Below are positions 28,245 through 37,434 of a stretch of 64,000 nucleotides of DNA, one piece after another; within the stretch, counting starts at the first letter, position 1; each line of letters opens with the position of its first letter. This DNA comes from Ferruginibacter sp. (GTDB lineage: Bacteria > Bacteroidota > Bacteroidia > Chitinophagales > Chitinophagaceae). Both the position numbers and the translations under genes were made by a program. The stretch covers positions 1-64,000 of the forward strand of contig JAURKC010000030.1 in assembly GCA_030831945.1 (NCBI GenBank). Direction: 5' to 3'. The notes below the pieces were generated by a model, which was not told the DNA's origin, made no database searches, and was given only the letters and a program-made list of their open reading frames with translations.

Positions 28245-29411
28245 TTAAACAACAAACTCAGTCCATTTTTTATCAGATTGACCAGAGAGTACTACATTAT
28301 CAATAAATGCCATGCCTCTAATTCCATCTTCAACAGATGGAAAATCTTGGGCTTCTTTACTAGCTACAGTACCTTCTAATTTAGCAGACAGGGTAGTTGC
28401 AAAATTTTTATAGATGTTTGCAAATGCTTCAAGATAACCTTCTGGATGACCTCCAGGAGTTCTGCAGTTGCTGGTAGCATAAGTGGAAAGACGATCTCCA
28501 TAATTAGAACCTGCACGAAGTATTTGGGTAGGTGCATCATACCATTTTACAATTAACGTATTAGGTTCTTGTTGCGCCCATTCGATACCACCTTTTTCTC
28601 CGTAAACCCTAATTTTTAAAGCATTTTCTTCACCAGCTGCTACCTGAGATGCCATCAAAACACCCGCTGCACCATTGTTGAATTTCAACAATACATTTCC
28701 ATCATCATCCAAAGCTCTACCGTCTACCAATACATTTAAATCAGCACATAGATGAGTGATTTTTAAACCAGTAACATATTCTGATAAATGAGCAGCATGT
28801 GTTCCAATATCACCCATGCAACCACTCTTTCCACTTTTCTTAGGATCGGTTCTCCATGCAGCTTGTTGATTACCTTCTCTTTCTGATAATTTTGTTAACC
28901 AACCTTGAGGATACTCAACCAATACTTTTCTTATTTTCCCTAAAACTCCATCATTGATCATTGCTTTTGCTTGCTTCACTAATGGATATCCTGAATAGGT
29001 ATGCGTTAGGCAAAGTACTAGTCCAGTTTGTTCTACTAATTTTTTTAATTCTTTTGCTTCGTCTAATGAAAAAGTGATTGGCTTTTCAATGACCACATTG
29101 AAACCATTTTCTAATGCCATTTTCGCAGGAGCAAAGTGAGCAAAATTCGGCGTTACGATGGTTACAAAATCCATTCTTTTATCTGCAGGTTGCTTACTTT
29201 CTTTTTCAATCATTTCTTGATAGGTCAAGTAAATTCTGTCTTCAGGAAGAAATAATGATTGACCAGAATCTTTCGCAATCTCTGGGTTAATACTTAGTGC
29301 ACCACATACCAATTCAACCAAACCGTCCATATTGGAGGCATAGCGATGAATTGATCCGATAAATGCATCCTTACCTCCTCCAATCATACCCATTCTTAAT
29401 TTTCTTTTCAT
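28245..29411 (-). CDS. Gfo/Idh/MocA oxidoreductase, cytoplasmic
   Basis: NAD(P)-dependent sugar oxidoreductase of 388 aa. It has an N-terminal Rossmann fold starting MGMIGGG (7-13), the signature EKP (109-111) containing the catalytic lysine, and the C-terminal alpha/beta domain with GDIGTHAAHL. No signal peptide. Operon with the downstream TIM-barrel isomerase, divergent from an MFS transporter. It may reduce a 3-keto sugar back to the parent sugar, or oxidise an inositol-like substrate; the family alone does not decide. Confidence 0.92.
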   Translation of the reverse strand: MKRKLRMGMIGGGKDAFIGSIHRYASNMDGLVELVCGALSINPEIAKDSGQSLFLPEDRIYLTYQEMIEKESKQPADKRMDFVTIVTPNFAHFAPAKMALENGFNVVIEKPITFSLDEAKELKKLVEQTGLVLCLTHTYSGYPLVKQAKAMINDGVLGKIRKVLVEYPQGWLTKLSEREGNQQAAWRTDPKKSGKSGCMGDIGTHAAHLSEYVTGLKITHLCADLNVLVDGRALDDDGNVLLKFNNGAAGVLMASQVAAGEENALKIRVYGEKGGIEWAQQEPNTLIVKWYDAPTQILRAGSNYGDRLSTYATSNCRTPGGHPEGYLEAFANIYKNFATTLSAKLEGTVASKEAQDFPSVEDGIRGMAFIDNVVLSGQSDKKWTEFVV

Positions 29412-29758
29412 ACTAGTAGATTTTAAGTTTTATTCTTTTAATTAAGATATATTTTTTTACAATTTTACGGATAAATTCTAATAAACCTTTAATAAAATAT
29501 TCTAGCTAGCTAAGCCCAACTTTTTTATTGAAGATATTAGTTATTAGCAATATTTATCCATAATTAATTTGCCTTTGAGATAACCTAATAACCCGATATT
29601 ACTTTGGATGAAGAAAACAGTCTGATTTAGAGGGTAATTAGTATGAATAAGCTGTTTAAAAAAATAATTGTTGATTTAACCATTTTAAATTAAAAATCAA
29701 TAATATTACACTTGTCTAATTTATGTCCTTTTTATAAACCTTTTTAAAATTAACGATT
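29412..29758. promoter_or_regulatory. Divergent control region, Gfo/Idh operon and MFS gene
   Basis: This 347-nt AT-rich gap between divergent genes must contain both promoters. No exact TAnnTTTG could be fixed on the plus strand near the MFS start, and no ORF or tRNA was seen. Short palindromic bits such as TAGCTAGCTA (near 29504) occur, but nothing convincing. Confidence 0.4.
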
Positions 29759-30973
29759 ATGCTAGCCAATGTTCAGAAAAAACAATTATTCGTAGCCAGT
29801 TGCTTGGCACTTTTGGTAACCTCTCTTTCTTTTGGAATTCGTGCCGGTATTTTGGGCCGTTTGGGAGTTCAATTTGAATTAAATACCCAACAACTTGGGA
29901 CTATTGCAGCCACTGCATTCTGGGGATTCCCATTGGCTATTGTAGTAGGAGGTATGGTGGTAGATGCAATCGGTATGAAAAAATTATTGGTTGCTGCTTT
30001 CTTATTTCATTTAATTGGAATAGTACTTACAATTTTTGCAACAGGCTATTGGAGTTTGTTTATTTCAACATTGTTGATCGGGATTGCTAATGGTACGGTA
30101 GAAGCGGCTTGTAATCCATTGGTAGCTACTATTTATAGCGATGATAAAACAACCAAATTGAATCACTTCCATTTATGGTTTCCAGGAGGTATTGTGATTG
30201 GAACGCTATTGGTATTCTTTTTAGATAAAGTTGGAATTGGATGGCAAGTACAGGTAGGCTTGATGATTATTCCTACACTAATTTATGGCTATTTATTTAG
30301 CAAACTTGATTTCCCTGTTACTGAAAGAGTGGCAAGTGGAGTGTCTAGTGCAGAAATGTATAAATCTTTATTAAATCCATTGTTTATCCTAATGATCATT
30401 TTAATGTTTGGTACCGCAATTACTGAATTGTTTACAGGTCAATGGATTGATGTATTACTAAAAAATGTTACTGATAATGCTATTTTATTATTAACATTAG
30501 AAACAGGTGTAATGGTTATTGGACGTGCTTTTGCTGGTCCTGTAGTGCACAAATTTTCTCCATTAGGTGTATTGTTAATTTCCTCAGTTTTGGCTGCTGC
30601 TGGTTTATACTTGCTGGGTCATTCTTCTGGAAATATGCTTTTTGCAGGGGCTATTTTATTCGGTATGGGAGTATGTTATTTTTGGCCAACTATGTTGGGC
30701 TTTGTATCTGAAAATTTACCAAAAACAGGAGCAGTGGGTATGAACCTAATGGGAGCTGCCGGTATGTTTGCAGTGTCTTTATACATGATTTTCATGGGCG
30801 GATATTATGATCAACTAATTGCCAATCACATGGAAAATGGATTGGAAGAAGCTAAAAAAGCGGCTGGTCCTGAAATAATTAATGTTACGCTTATTATTCC
30901 AATTATATTGATTGTTGCATTTGCTAGTTTGTTTTTGTTTAGAAAATCAAAAAATGCAACAGCTGCGGCATAA
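29759..30973 (+). CDS. MFS sugar transporter
   Basis: The 404-aa protein has about 12 transmembrane helices. The N-terminal half contains GMVVDAIGMKK, the MFS motif-A-like loop between helices 2 and 3, and the C-terminal half contains RAFAGPVVHKFSPLG. It resembles sugar:H+ symporters found beside Gfo/Idh genes in Bacteroidota. First gene of a run with the TIM-barrel, GMC and subunit-3 genes (34-48 nt spacers), so likely the uptake step of that pathway. Substrate unknown. Confidence 0.9.
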   Translation: MLANVQKKQLFVASCLALLVTSLSFGIRAGILGRLGVQFELNTQQLGTIAATAFWGFPLAIVVGGMVVDAIGMKKLLVAAFLFHLIGIVLTIFATGYWSLFISTLLIGIANGTVEAACNPLVATIYSDDKTTKLNHFHLWFPGGIVIGTLLVFFLDKVGIGWQVQVGLMIIPTLIYGYLFSKLDFPVTERVASGVSSAEMYKSLLNPLFILMIILMFGTAITELFTGQWIDVLLKNVTDNAILLLTLETGVMVIGRAFAGPVVHKFSPLGVLLISSVLAAAGLYLLGHSSGNMLFAGAILFGMGVCYFWPTMLGFVSENLPKTGAVGMNLMGAAGMFAVSLYMIFMGGYYDQLIANHMENGLEEAKKAAGPEIINVTLIIPIILIVAFASLFLFRKSKNATAAA

Positions 30974-31007
30974 GCAAACATTTATTTAATCGTATAATCA
31001 TTCAGTA

Positions 31008-31898
31008 ATGTCGGATAATCAAAACAGGCGTAAGGCCATCAAAAATATATTGGTAGGTTCAGCAGCGCTTGGATCTTCATCGATGTTAACTTCCTTCAAG
31101 GACAGAGAAGATCTACCCGAAGCCCAATTGAAATTGAAAGGAAATATAAATCATTCAGTTTGTGCATGGTGCTACGGCAAAATGACCATTGAAGAATTAT
31201 GTTTGGGAGTAAAGAAAATTGGTTTTTCAGCAATTGATTTGGTAGGACCTAAAGACTGGCCCACCTTGAAACAACATGGTATATTCTCTTCTATGTGTAA
31301 TGGAGCAGAAACTGGGTTGAACAATGGGTTTGCTGAAAAAAAATTCCATGAAAAGCTAATCCAGAATTATACAGAAATGATTCCATTGGTGGCTAAGGCA
31401 GGTTATAAAAACCTTATTTGTTTTAGCGGTAACCGTCGGGGTATGGATGATGAAACTGGATTAGTTAATTCAACAGAAGGGTTGAAAAAAATCATAGGAT
31501 TAGCTGAACAGTATGGTGTTATTCTACATATGGAATTACTTAACAGTAAAGTGAATCACAAAGATTATATGTGTGATAAATCTAATTGGGGAGTTGAATT
31601 ATGTAAAAGAGTAGGTTCTGAAAATTTTAAACTACTCTATGATATTTATCATATGCAAATCGATGAAGGAGATGTAATTGCTACGATTAGAGCGAATCAC
31701 CAATACTTCGGTCATTACCATACAGGTGGTGTTCCTGGAAGAAATGAAATTGATGATACGCAAGAATTGTATTACCCAGCAATCATGAAAGCGATTCTGG
31801 CAACAGGATTTAAAAATTATGTTGCACAAGAATTCATCCCTGCAAAGGAGGATAAAATGCAATCCTTGAAAGAAGCAATTAAAATATGTGATGTATAA
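31008..31898 (+). CDS. Hydroxypyruvate isomerase-like TIM barrel protein with Tat-like leader
   Basis: The 296-aa protein begins with NRRKAIKNILVGSAALGSS, a twin-arginine-type leader without a strong cleavage site. The xylose-isomerase-like barrel follows, with likely metal ligands in LHMELLNSK (Glu), LLYDIYHMQ (Asp/His), HYHTGGVPGR (His) and VAQEFIPA (Glu). Annotated relatives are named hydroxypyruvate isomerase, but the true substrate of secreted members is usually unknown. It lies between the MFS and GMC genes in one operon. Confidence 0.88.
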   Translation: MSDNQNRRKAIKNILVGSAALGSSSMLTSFKDREDLPEAQLKLKGNINHSVCAWCYGKMTIEELCLGVKKIGFSAIDLVGPKDWPTLKQHGIFSSMCNGAETGLNNGFAEKKFHEKLIQNYTEMIPLVAKAGYKNLICFSGNRRGMDDETGLVNSTEGLKKIIGLAEQYGVILHMELLNSKVNHKDYMCDKSNWGVELCKRVGSENFKLLYDIYHMQIDEGDVIATIRANHQYFGHYHTGGVPGRNEIDDTQELYYPAIMKAILATGFKNYVAQEFIPAKEDKMQSLKEAIKICDV

Positions 31899-31946
31899 AC
31901 CGCTTTGAATTATTTTAATATTTTCAAAAGATTTAAAAAATAAGAA

Positions 31947-33626
31947 ATGGCTGAGAATAAATATGACGCAATTGTGGTAGGCTCTGGAATCAGTGGAGGA
32001 TGGGCAGCTAAGGAATTGACTGAAAAAGGATTGAAAGTATTAATGCTAGAAAGAGGTAGAAATATTGAGCATATAAAAGACTACACGAGTGCGGCTAAAG
32101 CTCCATGGGAATTTCCTCATGCTGGTGGAAGAACACAAAAAATGATTGAGGATTATCCCGTTTTGAAAAGAGATTATCCGCTCAATGAAATGAATCTTGA
32201 TTTTTGGGTAAAAGATAGTGAGAGCCCTTACACTGAAGTAAAACGCTTTGATTGGTTTAGAGGATATCATGTAGGCGGTCGTTCATTAATGTGGGGTCGT
32301 CAAAGTTATCGTTGGAGTGATTTTGATTTTGAGGCTAATTCAAAAGATGGCTTTGGAGTTGATTGGCCTATTCGCTATAAGGATATTGCCCCTTGGTATG
32401 AGTATGCAGAAAAATTTGCTGGCATCAGTGGTTCAATAGAAAATTTACCTCAATTACCGGATGGACATTTTATGCCGGCTATGGAATTAAATTGTGTGGA
32501 AAAAGATGTAGCGGCTAGACTTAAAAAGCATTACAATAATGTTCGTACCATGATTATTGGACGTACAGCCAATATTACTGTGCCTCATGAGGGTAGAACA
32601 AATTGCCAGTATCAAAATAAATGCTGGTTAGGTTGTTCATTTGGTGCTTATTTTAGTACGCAATCTGCTACACTTCCTGCTGCAATGAAAACGGGTAATC
32701 TAACCGTTCGTCCATTTTCAATTGTTACCAAGCTTATTTATGATAAGGATTCTAAAAAAGCTAAAGGAGTAGAAGTGTTGGATGCAGAAACGAATCAGAC
32801 GTATGAGTTTTTTAGTAAGATTGTTTTTGTAAATGCTTCTGCATTAAATTCTACTTGGTTATTGATGAACTCTGCTACTGATATTTGGCCAGAGGGCTTA
32901 GGTAGTAGTAGCAATGCATTAGGACATAATTTAATGGATCATCATTTAGGCGTTGGCGCTAGTGGAGATGTAGAAGGTTATGAAGATAAATATATTTATG
33001 GTCGTCGCGCTAATGGAGTTTATATTCCGCGTTATAGAAATCTGTTTGGAAATAAGAGTGATTATTTACGTGGTTTTGGTTACCAAGGTGGTGCCAGTCG
33101 TGATGGATGGAAAAGACAGATCGCTGAGTTATCTATTGGTGCAGATTTTAAAGATGCTTTATCAGAACCTGGTTCATGGAAAATGGGTATTGGAGGCTTC
33201 GGCGAAATTCTTCCTTATGCTGAAAATAAAGTAACACTAGATAAAACTAAAAAAGATAAGTGGGGACTCAATGTGTTGGCGATTGATTGCGAGTTGAAGG
33301 AAAATGAGTTTAAAATGCGTAAGGATATGATCAGTGATGCAGTAGAAATGCTAGAAGCTGCAGGAATTAAAAATGTGAAAGGACGTGATGGAGATGGAAC
33401 CCCTGGTAGAGGTATTCATGAGATGGGAACCGCTAGAATGGGTAAGGATCCTAAGACATCGGTATTAAATGGTAATAACCAAGTTTGGGATGCAAAAAAT
33501 GTGTTTGTTACCGATGGTGCTTGCATGACTTCAGCTTCTTGTGTTAACCCATCACTCACTTACATGGCTTTAACAGCAAGAGCGGCTAATTTTGCAGTAG
33601 AAGAATTAAAGAAAGGAAATTTATAA
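31947..33626 (+). CDS. GMC family FAD oxidoreductase (glucoside 3-dehydrogenase-like, copy 2)
   Basis: Second FAD-dependent GMC dehydrogenase, 559 aa. GSGISG (12-17), Glu35 in LERGRN, and the C-terminal catalytic pair H491 (HEMGTARMG) and N534 (VNPSLT). The H-to-N spacing is identical to copy 1, but many other positions differ, so it is a diverged paralogue and not a recent duplication. No signal peptide; the subunit-3 gene 22 nt downstream carries the Tat signal. Probable periplasmic sugar dehydrogenase passing electrons to the respiratory chain. Confidence 0.91.
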   Translation: MAENKYDAIVVGSGISGGWAAKELTEKGLKVLMLERGRNIEHIKDYTSAAKAPWEFPHAGGRTQKMIEDYPVLKRDYPLNEMNLDFWVKDSESPYTEVKRFDWFRGYHVGGRSLMWGRQSYRWSDFDFEANSKDGFGVDWPIRYKDIAPWYEYAEKFAGISGSIENLPQLPDGHFMPAMELNCVEKDVAARLKKHYNNVRTMIIGRTANITVPHEGRTNCQYQNKCWLGCSFGAYFSTQSATLPAAMKTGNLTVRPFSIVTKLIYDKDSKKAKGVEVLDAETNQTYEFFSKIVFVNASALNSTWLLMNSATDIWPEGLGSSSNALGHNLMDHHLGVGASGDVEGYEDKYIYGRRANGVYIPRYRNLFGNKSDYLRGFGYQGGASRDGWKRQIAELSIGADFKDALSEPGSWKMGIGGFGEILPYAENKVTLDKTKKDKWGLNVLAIDCELKENEFKMRKDMISDAVEMLEAAGIKNVKGRDGDGTPGRGIHEMGTARMGKDPKTSVLNGNNQVWDAKNVFVTDGACMTSASCVNPSLTYMALTARAANFAVEELKKGNL

Positions 33627-33647
33627 TAATCATTAACAATTTATAAG

Positions 33648-34223
33648 ATGAATATGAATAGAAGAGATCTCCTTCAAAATGTAGCAATTTTACTTGGAGG
33701 ATCTATCGTTGGAGGTTCAGTTTTTAGTATGTCCGGTTGCAATTCAACTGATCAAGCAGTGAATGCTTTGTTTAGTCAAAGTCAAGTGGATTTTATGAAT
33801 GAAATCGCTGATACTATTTTACCGACTACTTCAAGTCCTGGTGCTAAAACGGCTAACGTGGGTAAATTTATGTCGGTGATGGTTTTTGATTGTTATGAAG
33901 CCTCCAATCAAAAAATATTTATGGAGGGGCTGAAAAAAATTGACGAATTAAGTGAAAAGAAATTCGGCAACTCATTCGTTAAAGCTACTGCTGCTCAAAG
34001 AACAGAATTATTACAAGGTTTAGATAAAGAACAAAAAGAATACCAAGCAACTAAAACGAAAGAAGCCCCCTCTCATTATTTTAGAATGATGAAAGAGCTT
34101 TCTGTTTTGGGTTATTTTAGTTCCAAAGAGGGAGCTACACAAGCTTTGCGCTATTTGCCTATACCTGGTAAGTATGATGGATCTTTTCCCTACAAAAAAG
34201 GGGATAAGGCTTGGGCAACTTAA
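33648..34223 (+). CDS. Gluconate 2-dehydrogenase subunit 3-like protein (copy 2)
   Basis: The 191-aa partner of the upstream GMC protein. It starts MNMNRRDLLQNVAILLGG, a Tat signal, and has a possible lipobox with Cys31 (SMSGC), so the complex may be tethered to a membrane. The family core follows (SQVDFMNEIADTILPTTSSPGAK, about 45-67), ending in a Tyr/Pro-rich segment. Gene order GMC then subunit 3 mirrors copy 1. A cytochrome c subunit, known from characterised complexes, is missing. Confidence 0.88.
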   Translation: MNMNRRDLLQNVAILLGGSIVGGSVFSMSGCNSTDQAVNALFSQSQVDFMNEIADTILPTTSSPGAKTANVGKFMSVMVFDCYEASNQKIFMEGLKKIDELSEKKFGNSFVKATAAQRTELLQGLDKEQKEYQATKTKEAPSHYFRMMKELSVLGYFSSKEGATQALRYLPIPGKYDGSFPYKKGDKAWAT

Positions 34224-34388
34224 TTAGTTTTTAAATAAAAACGCTTTCTGCTTTATAATACTTACCCGTTTTGTGGGAGTGGCATTATAAAGCAGTTTGT
34301 ATAATAGGGAAACCATTCAATTTAAAAGCTGTTGTATTTTTAATTACTAAAAGTTTACTTTCATATTTTTTTGAATTAATTATATTTT

Positions 34389-35720
34389 ATGAATGATCGT
34401 CGCAGTTTTTTGAAAAATTCAGCATCCCTTGTGGGAAGTAGTTTATTGCTTTCTGCTTTTGATAGTAGTGCCTTTACTATTTTAAATAGTGGAATTGCTC
34501 CAAGTGATCAAGTTAATATTGGTGTTATTGGTGCCAATGGAATGGGTTGGAATAATGTATTGGCTGCATTAAAAGTGCCGCGCGTAAATCTGGTAGCCAT
34601 TTGTGACGTTGATAAAAATGTTATTGATAAAAGATTAAAAGAGTTGGATCTACTGAATGGTAAAGCATCCAAGGTGAAAACTTTTGGTCATTATAAGGAA
34701 TTGTTAGATCAGCAAAATATTGATGCAGTGATTATTGGTACACCTGATCATTGGCATGCATTAATGATGATTGATGCCATGGCCTCTGGTAAGCATGTGT
34801 ATGTAGAGAAACCTGTTGGTAATTCAATTGGAGAATGTAGGGCGATGGTGAGTGCACAGCAAAAATATAATAAGGTAGTTCAGTGTGGCCAATGGCAAAG
34901 AAGCCAACAACATTTTAAGGATGCGATTGATTTTGTTCATAGTGGTAAATTAGGAAATATTAGGACGGTAAAAGTTTGGTGTTACTTAGATTGGAAACAA
35001 CCCATTCCAGTAATGCCAGATACTCCTGTGCCAGCGGGAGTGGATTATAGGCAATGGCTCGGACCTGCAAAAACGCATGCTTTTAATATCAATCGATTTC
35101 ATTTTAATTTTAGATGGTTTTGGGATTATGCTGGAGGTTTAATGACAGATTGGGGAGTTCATTTATTGGATTATGCATTTTTAGGAATGAAGGCTAAGAC
35201 GCCTAATTCGATCGTTTCTGTTGGTGGTAAGTATGCTGCTCCAGATTCTGCTTATGAAACACCTGATACTTTAATGGCACTCTACGAGTTTGATAACTTT
35301 AATATTATTTGGGATCACGCTGTAGGTATCGGAAATGGAAATTATGGTCGTGATCATGGAATAGCCTTTATAGGAAATAATGGCACATTAGTTTTAAGCC
35401 GTTCTGGCTGGGAAGTGATAGAAGAAAAAAAGAATGTTGGAAAGGTATTGGTACCATTTGCCAAATCAGTTGACAATGGCTTAGAAAAGCATTGGATTAA
35501 TTTTATTGAAGGAGTGAAATCTAATCGTACTACTCAATTACATTGTCCTATTCAAGAGGGAGCGCATGTAGCCACATTAGCTCAAATGGGTAATATTGCT
35601 TACCGAAGTAAACAAAAATTATTTTGGGATTTACAAAAGAATCAATTTACTGATCCTGCTATAAATAAAAAATACCTTATGAATGAATATCATAACGGGT
35701 ATAAGTTACCAAGTTTTTAA
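34389..35720 (+). CDS. Gfo/Idh/MocA oxidoreductase with Tat signal (A)
   Basis: The 443-aa protein has a consensus Tat motif RRSFLK (4-9) and hydrophobic stretch, then the Rossmann motif GVIGANGMG (45-53), EKP (140-142) and DWGVHLLD in the C-terminal domain. Tat export implies folding with bound NAD(P) before translocation, as known for glucose-fructose oxidoreductase. It would therefore act in the periplasm with a tightly bound cofactor. It is followed by a two-domain DUF1080 gene after 43 nt; the pair may oxidise/reduce and cleave keto-glycosides. Substrate unknown. Confidence 0.92.
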   Translation: MNDRRSFLKNSASLVGSSLLLSAFDSSAFTILNSGIAPSDQVNIGVIGANGMGWNNVLAALKVPRVNLVAICDVDKNVIDKRLKELDLLNGKASKVKTFGHYKELLDQQNIDAVIIGTPDHWHALMMIDAMASGKHVYVEKPVGNSIGECRAMVSAQQKYNKVVQCGQWQRSQQHFKDAIDFVHSGKLGNIRTVKVWCYLDWKQPIPVMPDTPVPAGVDYRQWLGPAKTHAFNINRFHFNFRWFWDYAGGLMTDWGVHLLDYAFLGMKAKTPNSIVSVGGKYAAPDSAYETPDTLMALYEFDNFNIIWDHAVGIGNGNYGRDHGIAFIGNNGTLVLSRSGWEVIEEKKNVGKVLVPFAKSVDNGLEKHWINFIEGVKSNRTTQLHCPIQEGAHVATLAQMGNIAYRSKQKLFWDLQKNQFTDPAINKKYLMNEYHNGYKLPSF

Positions 35721-35763
35721 AATCAACTAATTGTTAATTCATTTTAAAGTTTAAATAAAAAAT

Positions 35764-37167
35764 ATGAAAAGTAAATGTGTATTGGTGATGGTAGTCTTGG
35801 TGGGATTCGCTTCCTTAACAATATCTGCTCAAGGAAATGAGAAAGCCCAGTGGATAAATCTTTTTAATGGAAAGGATTTAAAGGGATGGAAACAATTGAA
35901 TGGAAAAGCTAATTACGAAGTAAAAAATGGAGAAATTATTGGTACAACAGTGCTAAATGAACCGAATAGTTTTTTGGCAACAGAAAAAAAATATGGTGAT
36001 TTTATTTTTGAAGTTGAATTTTTGGTGAGTAGTGATATGAATTCAGGTATTCAATTTAGGAGTGAAATAAATGATGCCAATGATAAGTGCAATGTAAGTG
36101 ATAAGAAAACACCCGAAAGAGTTCATGGATACCAAATGGAAATTGATCCATCTTCTCGTGCATGGAGCGGTGGTATTTATGATGAAGCTAGACGAGGTTG
36201 GCTTTATTCTTTAGAAAATAATCCATCTGCTAAATCTGCCTTTAAAAAGGATACTTGGAATCGCTATAGAATAGAATGTATTGGAAATAGTATTCGTACA
36301 TGGGTAAATGGTGTTGCCTGTGCTCATCTAATTGATGAAATGACAACCAGTGGATTTATTGCTTTGCAAGTACATGGTATCAAAGAGGCTTCTCAGGTGG
36401 GCAAACAAATCCGTTGGAGAAAGGTAAGAATTCAAACTGATCATTTAAAACCGTCTCCTGCAGACAATATTTTCGTTATTAATACCATCCCTAATAATAT
36501 TGCTGAGGTTGAAAAAAAATCGGGTCTTCGATTATTGTGGGATGGTAAAACTACCAATGGTTGGAGAGGTGCTTATAAGAATTATTTTCCTGATAATGTT
36601 TGGTATATAGAAAATGGCACTTTGAATGTAAAGGGTAATAACGGAGCAGAATCTGCTAATGGAGGAGATATCGTAACCAAGGAAGAATTCTCTGCATTTG
36701 ATTTGCAATTTGAATTTAAAATAACTGATACGGCTAATAGCGGAGTAAAATATTTTGTTACAGAAAAAGAACAAAACAGTGGTTCTGCTATTGGACTTGA
36801 ATTTCAAATACTCGATGATGACAAGCATCCTGATGGCAAGTTGGGTTCCATTGGTAATAGAACAATGGCGTCTTTATATGACTTGATTCCTTCCTTAAAA
36901 ATAACACAAAGTAGAAGAGAAAAATTACCAATTGGTGAGTGGAATAGGGGAAGAGTGATTGTATTTCCAGATGGTAGAGTAGAGCATTGGATTAATGGAT
37001 GGAAGGTAGTGGAGTATCAGCGCGGAACTCAGTATTTCTATGCATTAGTAGCTAGAAGTAAATATGAAAAATGGCAAAATTTTGGGATGGCACCTAAGGG
37101 GCATATTCTATTACAAGAGCATGGTACCCATGTATCTTTTAGAAGTATAAAAATTAAGGAACTATAA
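35764..37167 (+). CDS. Secreted protein with two DUF1080 domains
   Basis: The 467-aa protein has a signal peptide (cleavage near SAQG, residue 23-24) followed by two DUF1080 beta-sandwich domains: about 28-222 (WINLFNGKDLKGWKQ) and about 255-466 (LLWDGKTTNGWRG). Each repeats the family start FDGK/FNGK-like turn. The single-domain form is encoded at 24453, so this is a tandem arrangement in one chain. Directly downstream of a Tat-exported Gfo/Idh protein. Likely a periplasmic 3-keto-glycoside hydrolase, by family inference. Confidence 0.88.
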   Translation: MKSKCVLVMVVLVGFASLTISAQGNEKAQWINLFNGKDLKGWKQLNGKANYEVKNGEIIGTTVLNEPNSFLATEKKYGDFIFEVEFLVSSDMNSGIQFRSEINDANDKCNVSDKKTPERVHGYQMEIDPSSRAWSGGIYDEARRGWLYSLENNPSAKSAFKKDTWNRYRIECIGNSIRTWVNGVACAHLIDEMTTSGFIALQVHGIKEASQVGKQIRWRKVRIQTDHLKPSPADNIFVINTIPNNIAEVEKKSGLRLLWDGKTTNGWRGAYKNYFPDNVWYIENGTLNVKGNNGAESANGGDIVTKEEFSAFDLQFEFKITDTANSGVKYFVTEKEQNSGSAIGLEFQILDDDKHPDGKLGSIGNRTMASLYDLIPSLKITQSRREKLPIGEWNRGRVIVFPDGRVEHWINGWKVVEYQRGTQYFYALVARSKYEKWQNFGMAPKGHILLQEHGTHVSFRSIKIKEL

Positions 37168-37196
37168 GTTAAAGAGACGCTTATTTAAATATTTAT

Positions 37197-37235
37197 AAAA
37201 AAATACCTGCTTAAAAAATTGGTAGGTATTTTTTT
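37197..37235 (+). terminator. Terminator after the two-domain DUF1080 gene
   Basis: AAAAAAATACCT (37197-37208) and AGGTATTTTTTT (37224-37235) form a 12-bp stem with a 15-nt loop and T-run. Confidence 0.8.
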
Positions 37236-37434
37236 ATAATTTATTTCTTTATCATATAAAATTGTCAGCATCTAGATACGTTTTTTTACTGCCAAGCTCA
37301 TCTTCTTTAACTTTAATGGCGTTACTACGCTCAATACCTATAATCGTATTGATTGCTAACTAAATTTTCTTCTTTGCATTGTTTTTATATTTTAAGATTT
37401 AAATTTACCGAGAATCATCAATTTAAAAGAGGGA

